A DNA stretch of 64,000 bases, from the NCBI RefSeq assembly GCF_003544835.1, contig NZ_CP032099.1, positions 372,001 to 436,000 on the forward strand. Reading direction: 5' to 3'. Source of the DNA: Aliarcobacter skirrowii CCUG 10374. Lineage in GTDB: Bacteria; Campylobacterota; Campylobacteria; Campylobacterales; Arcobacteraceae. Of the stretch, positions 35,820-43,865 are shown one piece after another. Position 1 is the stretch's first letter, and each line of letters begins with the position of its first letter. Made by a program: the position numbers and the translations under genes. The notes under the pieces were generated by a model that was given only the letters and a program-made list of their open reading frames with translations, searched no databases and was not told the DNA's origin.

Positions 35820-37571
35820 ATGAAAAAATATCTCTCCTACATACTTCTAATCTCATTGGCATATTTGCTTTATGTAAATGAGGACTCTAAGTATATAGTT
35901 GCTGGAGTTGCCGTTTTTATAATTGGTATGCAATTTATGGAGGATGGATTTAAATTTTTTAGTGGTGGAATTTTAGAAAAACTAATAGCAAATAGCACAA
36001 ATACAAACTCAAAAGCCATCTTTTTGGGAATAACTGCAACCGCAATTTTACAAAGCTCATCTTTAATTGCAATTATTGTAATCTCATTTTTATCTGCAAA
36101 AATCATCTCACTTGCAGGTGCACTAGGAGTTGTATTTGGATCAGCAGTTGGAACAACTGCTACAACTTGGATTGTCTCAACACTTGGTGTTAAGATTGAT
36201 ATAGCTGCTTTTGCTCTTCCTATGATAATTTTTGGTGTAATTTTTAGATTTTATAAAAATAGAAATTTTCAAGGATTTGGAAATATTCTTTTAGGTCTTG
36301 GATTTATCTTTTTGGGTATTGGATATATGAAAGATGGATTTGAGGATTTAAAACAAGGAATAAATTTAGCTCAATTTGCAATTGATGGATATGCTGGAAT
36401 TATAGTTTATACTCTTATTGGAGCTGTTGCAACAGTTATTATTCAATCAAGTAGTGCAACAATGGCACTAACTGTAACAGCTTTGGTAACGGGTCAAATT
36501 GTATATATAAATGCTATGGCAATAGCAGTTGGAGCAAATATAGGAACAGCAACAACTGCAGCTTTAGGAGCTATAGTTTCAAATGCAAATAGCAAAAGAA
36601 TGGCAGTTGGATTGTTTATATTTAAAGGAATCACCGCTGTTATTACTTTAGCCTCTTTATATCTTATGATTGATTTTGTTGATTATATATCAAAATATTT
36701 GGGAATAAAAAGTGATGACTGGGCTATGAAATTAGCAGTTTTTCATACTTTATTTAATTTAGTTGGTCTTTTGATTTTCTCATTTTTTATTCCAAAGCTG
36801 GTAATTTTTCTTAAAAAACTATTTGTTGAAGAGAAAGAGAGCTATATTACTAAACCAAAATTTCTTGATATGGAAGTAGTTGCAGTACCATTTGCAGCGC
36901 TGAAAGCTACAAGAAAAGAGACTATTCATTTATATGATAATGCAAGTGAAGTTTTAAGTCACGCAATTATGCTTCATAGACATAGATATTTAGGGAAAAA
37001 AGATATTGATAAAATTGTAAAAGAGTCATCTGATATTATTGATTTAAATATAGATGAGTTTTATGAAAGTAGAATAAAATCTTTATATAGTGATATTATA
37101 GATTACTCTACATATTTTATAAGTGAGCTTGATGATGAAAAAAAACTATATTTGAATGATTTAAGAAATGCTTGTAGAGATATAGCTGAATCTGTAAAAA
37201 ATACAAAAGAGCTTCAAAAAAATGTAAGAAAGTATATATCAAGTAATAATAGCTATATAAAAGATGAATATAACTTTATTAGAGAAGCAATAGCAAAGAG
37301 TATAAACACTATAAATGAGATGAAAAATAGTAAAGATGATATAGATGTTTTATCAAAATCAGAGCTATTAAAAGAGTATTTAAAAGGGTTAGATGTAATA
37401 GCAACTAGAAGAATTGATATATTAATTAGAGAGAAAAGAATTGATAAAAAGATGGCAACAAGTCTTTTAAATGATAGTTATCATGCTAATTTAATAATTA
37501 GTCGATTAATAAGCGTATCAAAAGTTTTATGGATTCAAGATTTAACTATTAAAGAGTTAGGAGAAGATTAA
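35820..37571 (+). CDS. Na/Pi cotransporter family protein with PhoU-like C-terminus
   Basis: The 583-residue protein has 8-9 membrane helices in its first ~330 residues, with the two QSSS repeats of the NptA family: 'AILQSSSLIAIIVISFLSAK' and 'TVIIQSSSATMALTVTALVT', and 'GANIGTATTAALGAI'. The remaining ~250 residues are helical and PhoU-like. It probably imports phosphate with sodium. The ATG immediately follows the glmS stop, and the ribosome site would lie within glmS. Confidence 0.9.
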   Translation: MKKYLSYILLISLAYLLYVNEDSKYIVAGVAVFIIGMQFMEDGFKFFSGGILEKLIANSTNTNSKAIFLGITATAILQSSSLIAIIVISFLSAKIISLAGALGVVFGSAVGTTATTWIVSTLGVKIDIAAFALPMIIFGVIFRFYKNRNFQGFGNILLGLGFIFLGIGYMKDGFEDLKQGINLAQFAIDGYAGIIVYTLIGAVATVIIQSSSATMALTVTALVTGQIVYINAMAIAVGANIGTATTAALGAIVSNANSKRMAVGLFIFKGITAVITLASLYLMIDFVDYISKYLGIKSDDWAMKLAVFHTLFNLVGLLIFSFFIPKLVIFLKKLFVEEKESYITKPKFLDMEVVAVPFAALKATRKETIHLYDNASEVLSHAIMLHRHRYLGKKDIDKIVKESSDIIDLNIDEFYESRIKSLYSDIIDYSTYFISELDDEKKLYLNDLRNACRDIAESVKNTKELQKNVRKYISSNNSYIKDEYNFIREAIAKSINTINEMKNSKDDIDVLSKSELLKEYLKGLDVIATRRIDILIREKRIDKKMATSLLNDSYHANLIISRLISVSKVLWIQDLTIKELGED

Positions 37572-37644
37572 AGTTAAAAGATGAGCTAAATATATTAAAG
37601 AATTTTAGAAAACAGTTAAAAGAAAAAAGTAGATAAAAGAAATA

Positions 37645-37656
37645 TTTAGCTAAAAT
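37645..37656 (+). promoter_or_regulatory. Probable promoter of metK
   Basis: TTTAGCTAAAAT fits the extended -10 pattern and lies 136 bases before the preferred metK start, giving this gene the longest leader of the core genes here. Confidence 0.45.
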
Positions 37657-37665
37657 TCTAAACTT

Positions 37666-37683
37666 TTTGCTATTTGTAGCAAA
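37666..37683 (+). repeat. Inverted repeat in the metK leader
   Basis: TTTGCTA and TAGCAAA form a perfect 7-bp stem with a 4-base loop just downstream of the likely metK transcription start. The following bases (TCGAACTC) are not a T run, so it is not a normal terminator. It could be an operator or a 5' mRNA hairpin. Confidence 0.4.
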
Positions 37684-37726
37684 TCGAACTCTTTAAATTT
37701 TTATTTTAATTCTTATAAAAGACAAA

Positions 37727-37805
37727 ATGGAAAACAAAAGATGGAAAACAACTCAAGCAAAGCTTGTGGAAAACAAAGGATGGAAAACAAAAATGGAAAA
37801 AAAAT
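37727..37805 (+). repeat. Five-fold tandem repeat of the metK start region
   Basis: Copies of (A)TGGAAAACAAA begin at about 37727, 37741, 37768, 37780 and, as ATGGAAAAAAAATC, at the true start 37793. The units are 12-26 bases apart, with a CAAGC-AAA-GCTTG hairpin inside the second. Four start with ATG. The pattern looks like repeated slippage or duplication of the initiation region. Confidence 0.6.
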
Positions 37806-39001
37806 CACAATACTTATTTACAAGTGAAGTAGTAAGCCCTGGACACCCTGATAAATGTGCTGATATTATTGCAGACTCAATAGTTGATAGATTAATTATT
37901 GAAGATAGTAACAGTAGAGTTGCAAGTGAAGTTTTTGTAGCTGGAAAGCATGTTGTTATTGGTGGTGAAGTAAAATCAAATGCAAAATTATCACAAAATG
38001 ATTATGAAAAGATTGTAAAAGATGCATTAGCAAAAATTGGATACGATGGAAAAAGTGCCTTTACAAAAGAGCAAGCACTTCATCCAGATGATGTAAAAGT
38101 TCAAGTTTTATTAAATCAACAAAGTCCTGATATAAGTCAAGGTGTTGATCAAACAACTGGAGAGATAGGTGCTGGAGATCAAGGTATTATGTTTGGATTT
38201 GCCTCTTGTGAAGCTGCTGAATTTATGCCTTCAGCAATTGTTTATGCAAGAAGACTTTGCGATACAGTTTATAAATATGCTTTAGAGCATAAAGATAAAT
38301 TTGGTGTTGATATCAAAACTCAAGTTACAGTTGATTATGGAACAAAAGAGAATTTTGAAAATTGTAAACCTCAAAAAATTCATACAATTGTAGTTTCAGC
38401 CCCATCAAATGAGAGCTTAAAAATCGAAGAGGTAAGAGCAATTATTCAAGAGTTAATTGATAACTCTGGTCTGCCTGATAAGCTTTATGATAAAAATAGC
38501 ACAATTATTCATATTAACCCAACAGGAAGATATGTAAATCATAGTTCACTTCATGATAGTGGATTAACTGGAAGAAAACTAATTGTTGATAGTTTTGGAG
38601 GATATGCACCAATTGGTGGTGGAGCACAATCTTCAAAAGATTATACAAAAGTTGATAGAAGTGGACTTTATGCAGCACGATGGATTGCAAAACATATAGT
38701 TGCTGCAAATTTAGCTAAAAAAGCAATTGTACAAATATCTTATGCAATTGGTGTAGCACGTCCTACTTCAGTTGCTGTTGATACAATGGGAACATATACA
38801 AAATATAATGATGATATCTTATCTTCATTTGTAATGGAAAATTTCCCTTTAACTCCAAGATGGATTACAGAAAAATTTAAATTAGATAAACCATCAAAAG
38901 ATAGTTTTTTATATGCAGATGTAGCTGCGCGTGGACAAGTTGGACAGCCTGATTATCCATGGGAAAAACTTGACGAAATTGAGAAATTTAAAAATATTTA
39001 G
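37793..39001 (+). CDS. metK: S-adenosylmethionine synthase
   Basis: The enzyme proper starts 'MEKKSQYLFTSEVVSPGHPD' and has 'GAGDQGIMFGFASCEAAEFM', 'GGYAPIGGGAQSSKDYTKVD' (the Gly-rich ATP loop) and 'RWIAKHIVAANLAKKAIVQI'. It makes AdoMet from methionine and ATP, serving all the methylases of this window. The reading frame stays open to 37727, but the extra 22 residues are just translated repeats (MENKRWKT-like). The family normally begins at the listed ATG, so 402 residues is the likely protein. The upstream ATGs may compete for ribosomes. Confidence 0.95.
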   Translation: MEKKSQYLFTSEVVSPGHPDKCADIIADSIVDRLIIEDSNSRVASEVFVAGKHVVIGGEVKSNAKLSQNDYEKIVKDALAKIGYDGKSAFTKEQALHPDDVKVQVLLNQQSPDISQGVDQTTGEIGAGDQGIMFGFASCEAAEFMPSAIVYARRLCDTVYKYALEHKDKFGVDIKTQVTVDYGTKENFENCKPQKIHTIVVSAPSNESLKIEEVRAIIQELIDNSGLPDKLYDKNSTIIHINPTGRYVNHSSLHDSGLTGRKLIVDSFGGYAPIGGGAQSSKDYTKVDRSGLYAARWIAKHIVAANLAKKAIVQISYAIGVARPTSVAVDTMGTYTKYNDDILSSFVMENFPLTPRWITEKFKLDKPSKDSFLYADVAARGQVGQPDYPWEKLDEIEKFKNI

Positions 39002-39012
39002 TAATATTTGAA

Positions 39013-39018
39013 TATAAT
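39013..39018 (+). promoter_or_regulatory. Probable -10 box of the accD-thiE-rlmH operon
   Basis: TATAAT preceded by TATTTGAA lies 28 bases before the GTG start of accD, whose ribosome site is AAGGAGAGG. Confidence 0.5.
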
Positions 39019-39046
39019 ATCGCTTTAGAAAAATAAGGAGAGGGTT

Positions 39047-39913
39047 GTGGATTTAAAAAACCTATTTAGTAAAATTTCATTTGATAATAAAGATAAAGAG
39101 CAAGCAAAAAAGAGTGAAGCTCCAAGTCACTGGATAAAATGTTCTAGTTGTAACGCTTTAATGTTTATCAAAGAGATAGAAAATCAAGATAATGTTTGCC
39201 CAAAATGTGGTTTTCATTTAAGAGTTGGTGCAAAAAGAAGAATAGAGATTTTAGCAGATGAAAATAGCTTTGTAGAGTTTGATTCGAATCTAAAACCAAA
39301 TGATCCTTTAAAATTTGTAGATAAACTTTCATACAAAAAAAGAGTTGAAGATGGACTTGCAAAAACAGGAAGAGTTTCAAGTGTTATTAGTGGTGAGTGT
39401 ACAATTAACTCAATTCCTGTTCAGCTTGTAGTTTTTGATTTTGCATTTATGGGTGGAAGTTTAGGTAGTGTTGAGGGTGAAAAAATTGTAAGAGCCGTAA
39501 ATAGAGCTATTGAAAAAAGAGAGGCTGTTATAATTGTATCAGCATCAGGTGGTGCTAGAATGCAGGAGTCAACTTTTTCTTTAATGCAAATGGCAAAAAC
39601 AAGTGCAGCTTTAAAAAGACTTGATAGCGAAAAACTTCCTTATATCTCAATTTTAACAGATCCTACAATGGGTGGAGTTTCTGCTTCATTTGCATTTTTG
39701 GGTGATATTATTATGGCAGAGCCAGGTGCTCTTATTGGATTTGCTGGTCAAAGAGTTATTAAGCAAACTATTGGTGCTGATCTGCCTGAAGGTTTCCAAA
39801 GAGCTGAATTTTTATTAGAAAAAGGTTCAATTGATATGGTTGTAAATAGAAAAGATATGAAAAAGACTATTTCAGATCTTCTTACAATTTTTGGACAAAA
39901 GAAAATTAGCTAA
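39047..39913 (+). CDS. accD: Acetyl-CoA carboxylase carboxyltransferase subunit beta
   Basis: The 288-residue protein starts at GTG. An N-terminal zinc ribbon shows '[13 protein letters not shown]' and '[19 protein letters not shown]' (two C-x2-C pairs). The crotonase-fold core has '[20 protein letters not shown]', '[20 protein letters not shown]' and '[17 protein letters not shown]'. It transfers carboxyl from biotin to acetyl-CoA with AccA, which is not in the window. It is the first gene of an operon with thiE and rlmH. Confidence 0.96.
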   Translation: MDLKNLFSKISFDNKDKEQAKKSEAPSHWIKCSSCNALMFIKEIENQDNVCPKCGFHLRVGAKRRIEILADENSFVEFDSNLKPNDPLKFVDKLSYKKRVEDGLAKTGRVSSVISGECTINSIPVQLVVFDFAFMGGSLGSVEGEKIVRAVNRAIEKREAVIIVSASGGARMQESTFSLMQMAKTSAALKRLDSEKLPYISILTDPTMGGVSASFAFLGDIIMAEPGALIGFAGQRVIKQTIGADLPEGFQRAEFLLEKGSIDMVVNRKDMKKTISDLLTIFGQKKIS

Positions 39914-39914
39914 A

Positions 39915-40520
39915 ATGCTCTCAAATTTAGAAAAATCTTTGGGTTATGAACTCAAAGATTTTAACTTGCTTTATCTTTTATGCGATTATGAAACATTGAT
40001 TAAAAAAAAATTAAGCTTAGAAGATTTTGTTAAAAAAGTAAAAAATAGCAAAGCAGTTCTTTTGCAATATAGAGATAAAAATTCAAGTTTAGATATTCAA
40101 AAAAAGAACTTAATATATTTAAAACAGAATCTAAATATTCCAATAATTATAAATGATAAACTAGACTTAATTGATTATGCAGATGGTCTTCATATAGGAC
40201 AAGAGGATATCTCTTTAATTAATAAAGATAAAAAAATAGCTGTTAAACTTTTAAGAGCAAAAATAAAAGATAAACTTTTAGGGCTTTCAACTCATAATGA
40301 ATTTGAAATTTTAGAGGCAAACAATCTTGAACTTGATATGATTGGACTTGGAGCTTACAAAACTACAAACACAAAAGATATATCAAATATTTTAGGTGAA
40401 AAATTAAGTTATCTTGCAAAAATATCAAAACACCCAGTTTGTGCAATTGGTGGAGTTAATGTTGAAGATAAGATAGAAAATGTTAGATTTAACTGTGTTG
40501 GAAGTGGTTTTTTAAATTGA
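39915..40520 (+). CDS. Thiamine phosphate synthase-like protein
   Basis: The ~201-residue TIM-barrel protein shows 'LLYLLCDYETLIKKKLS', 'AVLLQYRDKNSSLDIQ', 'IPIIINDKLDLIDYADGLHI' with GQED, 'GLSTHNEFEILEANNLELD' and 'HPVCAIGGVNVEDK'. This follows ThiE, although the usual G-x-G-P-(V/I) motif reads 'IGLGAYKTTNTK', so activity may be altered. The ATG at 39915 follows the accD stop; a TTG at 39891 would give 8 more residues but lacks a ribosome site. It is coupled to rlmH. Confidence 0.82.
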   Translation: MLSNLEKSLGYELKDFNLLYLLCDYETLIKKKLSLEDFVKKVKNSKAVLLQYRDKNSSLDIQKKNLIYLKQNLNIPIIINDKLDLIDYADGLHIGQEDISLINKDKKIAVKLLRAKIKDKLLGLSTHNEFEILEANNLELDMIGLGAYKTTNTKDISNILGEKLSYLAKISKHPVCAIGGVNVEDKIENVRFNCVGSGFLN

Positions 40521-40972
40521 AAATAGATATTTATATGATTGCAAAGGCATCAAATGATGATTTTGATAAATTAATAAATGATTTCATAAAGATGTCAAGT
40601 AAATACTCAAAGATAAATATTCACTATATTTTTAATAATGAGATATCAAAAGCTCAAAATATAAGTCAAGAAGAGGCACAAAAAATCTACACAAAAACTT
40701 ATCAACCATATTTAAAAGGTTATAATGTTGCTCTTGATGTTTTAGGAAAAAATATCGATACTTTCGCCTTTTCAAATCTTTTAGAAAATAAAATGCAAAT
40801 AAACTTTTTTATTGGTGGTGCATACGGTTTTCAAAGAGAGTTTTTAGATCTTTGTGATACTACAATTAAACTTAGTAATTTAACATTTGCTCATAAATTG
40901 GCAACTTTGGTTTTAAGTGAGCAGATATTTAGAGGATTAACTATTATAAACAATCATCCATATCATAAGTAA
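40517..40972 (+). CDS. rlmH: 23S rRNA (pseudouridine1915-N3)-methyltransferase RlmH
   Basis: The 151-residue SPOUT-type enzyme starts at TTG in the stop of the previous gene (TTGA). Typical marks are 'FAFSNLLENKMQINFFIGGA' followed by YGF, and the C-terminal 'NLTFAHKLATLVLSEQIFRG' with 'TIINNHPYHK'. It methylates pseudouridine 1915 in helix 69 of 23S rRNA. Length and ending match the family. Confidence 0.95.
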   Translation: MKIDIYMIAKASNDDFDKLINDFIKMSSKYSKINIHYIFNNEISKAQNISQEEAQKIYTKTYQPYLKGYNVALDVLGKNIDTFAFSNLLENKMQINFFIGGAYGFQREFLDLCDTTIKLSNLTFAHKLATLVLSEQIFRGLTIINNHPYHK

Positions 40973-40988
40973 TTTATAAAGTTTTAAG

Positions 40989-40994
40989 TATAAT
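40989..40994 (+). promoter_or_regulatory. Probable -10 box
   Basis: TATAAT preceded by GTTTTAAG lies 34 bases before the ATG at 41029. Confidence 0.4.
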
Positions 40995-41028
40995 AAACAT
41001 CTAAAAATAAAGAAAAGGAAGAGAACCT

Positions 41029-42036
41029 ATGGGTCTTAAAAATTATATCATTGCTACAATTTTGTTTATGGTTATTGTATATGGCTTTGTACATAGCCTA
41101 GAATTAGGGGAATATACTCTTACAATGTTTGGAAACTCTTTAACTCTACCAGTTTCGCTTTGGATTGTTGTTCCAATACTATTTTTATCTGTTATGACCT
41201 ATTTGCATATTATTTTTTATGCAATTGTTATTAGCTTTAAAAATAGATTTGTAAGACAAGATATAAAATCTACATTTGATTTAATAAAATCAAAATTAAT
41301 TCAAGATGATAAAAAAGTATCATTTATCACAAAAGATTTTAAAGAGTTATCAAATGTTTTACATAATGTTGATTTTGAACTAAAAACAACAACATTAAAC
41401 GCTTCAAATGAAGATATAAAAGATATATTGCATACTATAAATGAGATTGAAAATGGTCTATATGTAAAAGATTTAAAAAGCACAAAAGGTTCAAAACTAT
41501 TTGAAAAAAATATAAAAAACAGAATTGCAAATGATGCTGATTTTGCTCTTGAAGTTGTAAAAAGAAAAGATAAATATGGTTATGAACTACAAAAAGAGGC
41601 TCTTTTAAAAGTTATTTCAGATAAGAGTTTAACAACTGTTAAAAAAGTTTATAATGAAGTTAAATTAGATAAAGAGTTAGCTTGTGCAATTTTGAAAAAA
41701 GATGTTCAAACAGATGATTTCTCTTTAGGATATGAAGAGATTATAAAGATATTAAAAGATTTAAATTTATCTAAAGATGAGTATATTAAATTTGCAAAAC
41801 TTTATGAAGATAGTGAAAAACCAGATACTTTAATAATGCTTTTTGAAAAACTTTCAAGCCAAAATGAAGATGCAACAGAAGCTTACTTATATATTTTAAA
41901 TAAATTTGAGATGATAGATAAATTAAGAGAGTTTTTAGTTGGTTCTGCTGAAGATGAGTATGTAGCATTTAAGGCACTTTTAGATTTAAAAGATGCAGGG
42001 AAACACTACAATTTAGATAATATCTCTTATAAATAA
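41029..42036 (+). CDS. Membrane-anchored protein of unknown function
   Basis: The 335-residue protein has two membrane helices at about 5-22 and 42-64 ('LWIVVPILFLSVMTYLHIIF') and then a ~270-residue helical cytoplasmic domain rich in short alpha-helical hairpins ('ACAILKKDVQTDDFSLGYEE', 'DATEAYLYILNKFEMIDKLR'). No catalytic motif is evident. It has its own promoter and a stop/start overlap (TAATG) with the dus gene, so it is probably co-expressed with tRNA modification. I do not recognise the family. Confidence 0.75.
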   Translation: MGLKNYIIATILFMVIVYGFVHSLELGEYTLTMFGNSLTLPVSLWIVVPILFLSVMTYLHIIFYAIVISFKNRFVRQDIKSTFDLIKSKLIQDDKKVSFITKDFKELSNVLHNVDFELKTTTLNASNEDIKDILHTINEIENGLYVKDLKSTKGSKLFEKNIKNRIANDADFALEVVKRKDKYGYELQKEALLKVISDKSLTTVKKVYNEVKLDKELACAILKKDVQTDDFSLGYEEIIKILKDLNLSKDEYIKFAKLYEDSEKPDTLIMLFEKLSSQNEDATEAYLYILNKFEMIDKLREFLVGSAEDEYVAFKALLDLKDAGKHYNLDNISYK

Positions 42037-42974
42037 TGAAAAAAAAACTTGATTTTTCAAAACCTCTAGTGGTTTTAGCACCACTTGCTGGTTATACAGA
42101 TTTACCTTTTAGAAGTGTTGTTAAAAAGTTTGGAGCAGATCTTACTATTTCAGAGATGATAAGCTCAAATGCTTTGGTTTATAAAAGTGCAAGAACACTT
42201 AAAATGGTAGAAAAAGCTCCTAGTGAAGATCCATATTTTGTTCAAATTGCTGGAAATAGTGTTGATTTAGTTAAAGCTGCAGTTGAGATTTTAAATGATG
42301 TTGATGGAATTGATGGAATTGATTTAAACTGCGGTTGTCCTGCTCCAAAAGTTTTTAATCATGGAAGTGGTTCAAACTTACTTGGTGATTTAAAAAAGCT
42401 TGAAGAGATTTTAAGTACTATTAAAAAATACTCAAAAAAAGAGTATACAAGTGCAAAAGTAAGGCTTGGAGTTAATGAAAAAATTCCAGTTGAAATAGGA
42501 AAAGTAGTTGAAGCTTGTGGAGTTGATTTTGTATCAGTTCATGGAAGAACAAGAGCTGGAAAATATAAAGCCCCTGTAGATTATGATGCAATTAAACAGA
42601 TGAAAGAGGCTATTTCAATTCCTGTTATTGCAAATGGCGATATAAAAGATTATAAAAAAGCAAAAGAGGTTTTAGAGTACACAAAAGCAGATGGTGTTAT
42701 GATAGGACGAGGTGCTATTGGTAAACCTTGGGTTTTTTATCAATTAAAACATGAGCTTGAAGATATTGACAACTCTATTAAAAAAGAGATTATTTTAGAA
42801 CACTATGACAAAATGCTTGAGTTTCACGGAGATTATGGTGCTATAATTTTTAGAAAATTGTTACACGCTTATTCAAAAGGTTATACAGGAGCAAATGAGT
42901 TTAGAGATTTAGTAAATCAAGTAAGCGATAAAAATATAATGAGAGATTTAATAGAGAGCTTTTTTAAAATTTAA
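42036..42974 (+). CDS. dusB: tRNA-dihydrouridine synthase
   Basis: The 312-residue flavoenzyme shows 'PLVVLAPLAGYTDLPFRSVV', 'GIDLNCGCPAPKVFNHGSGS' with the catalytic Cys, 'FVSVHGRTRAGKYKAPVDYD', 'IPVIANGDIKDYKKAKEVLE' and 'ADGVMIGRGAIGKPWVFYQL'. It reduces uridine to dihydrouridine in tRNA using FMN and NADPH. The subgroup (DusB-like) is a judgement from length and motif style. Confidence 0.92.
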   Translation: MKKKLDFSKPLVVLAPLAGYTDLPFRSVVKKFGADLTISEMISSNALVYKSARTLKMVEKAPSEDPYFVQIAGNSVDLVKAAVEILNDVDGIDGIDLNCGCPAPKVFNHGSGSNLLGDLKKLEEILSTIKKYSKKEYTSAKVRLGVNEKIPVEIGKVVEACGVDFVSVHGRTRAGKYKAPVDYDAIKQMKEAISIPVIANGDIKDYKKAKEVLEYTKADGVMIGRGAIGKPWVFYQLKHELEDIDNSIKKEIILEHYDKMLEFHGDYGAIIFRKLLHAYSKGYTGANEFRDLVNQVSDKNIMRDLIESFFKI

Positions 42975-42990
42975 TTTGATTAAAAAGTTA

Positions 42991-43002
42991 TTTAGATAAA
43001 AT
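42991..43002 (+). promoter_or_regulatory. Probable promoter of prmA-ftsH
   Basis: TTTAGATAAAAT is a clear extended -10 element, 41 bases before the TTG start of prmA. Confidence 0.5.
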
Positions 43003-43043
43003 ATCGCATTTTTACAATAAAAAATTTAAAAGGAAAAAAATTT

Positions 43044-43862
43044 TTGACACAGCAATATTTTGAATTAGAGATTTTCCCTCAAAAAAATTATGATGTTTTT
43101 TTAGATTTAGTAGAGAGTATAGTTGAAGATGCTATTGAAGAGAGTGAAAAATCAATTATTATTAGAAGTGAAGATAGTTTAGAAGATATAAAAGAGGCTA
43201 TAGAAAAGTTTAGTAAAGCCATAGATGTAGAGTGCCAAATCTTTTACGAAAAAAAAGATGCAGTTGATTGGATAAAAAAATATCAAGACTCTATAAATCC
43301 AGTTGAGGTTGGTAATTTTTATGTAAGACCATCTTGGGTAGAGAAAAAAGATGGAAAAATAGATATTCTAATAGACCCAGCACTTGCATTTGGTTCAGGT
43401 CATCACGAAACAACTTCATCATGTATTTTGGCAATTGATGAGTTTGTAAAAAAAGATGATACATTACTTGATGTTGGAACAGGAAGTGGTATTTTAGCAA
43501 TTGCAGCAGCAAAAAAAGGTGCAGTTGTTGATGTTTGTGATACTGATGAGATTTGTATAGAGAGTACTCAATCAAATTTTACTTTAAACGGTGAAAAAAT
43601 AAATGATTCATGGATAGGTTCTGTAAATATTACAAATAAAAAGTATGATGTTGTAGTAGCAAATATTATTGCAGATATTTTAGTTATGATTTCAAGTGAT
43701 TTAAAATCAAAATTAAAAGAAGATGGAATTTTAATTTTATCTGGAATATTAGACAAGTATGAAGGTAGAGTAAAAAGTAGTTTTAGCGATTTAAAAGTTT
43801 TAAAAGTAGTTCAAAAAAATGAGTGGATAACACTTATTCTACAAAATAGTAAGGAGATCTAA
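43044..43862 (+). CDS. prmA: Ribosomal protein L11 methyltransferase
   Basis: The 272-residue enzyme starts at TTG after AAAAGGAAAAAA. Typical motifs are 'ILIDPALAFGSGHHETTSSC', 'DTLLDVGTGSGILAIAAAKK' (AdoMet loop) and 'KKYDVVVANIIADILVMISS' with the N-(I/L)-(I/L)-A motif. It methylates ribosomal protein L11. It is followed 3 bases later by ftsH. Confidence 0.95.
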   Translation: MTQQYFELEIFPQKNYDVFLDLVESIVEDAIEESEKSIIIRSEDSLEDIKEAIEKFSKAIDVECQIFYEKKDAVDWIKKYQDSINPVEVGNFYVRPSWVEKKDGKIDILIDPALAFGSGHHETTSSCILAIDEFVKKDDTLLDVGTGSGILAIAAAKKGAVVDVCDTDEICIESTQSNFTLNGEKINDSWIGSVNITNKKYDVVVANIIADILVMISSDLKSKLKEDGILILSGILDKYEGRVKSSFSDLKVLKVVQKNEWITLILQNSKEI

Positions 43863-43865
43863 TTT

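Noticed and set aside
37727-37792. 22-residue N-terminal extension of MetK
   Set aside because: It is simply translated tandem repeat; the conserved family start is the ATG at 37793.
39891-39914. TTG start of the ThiE-like gene inside accD
   Set aside because: No ribosome site precedes it, while ATG at 39915 directly follows the accD stop and fits coupling.
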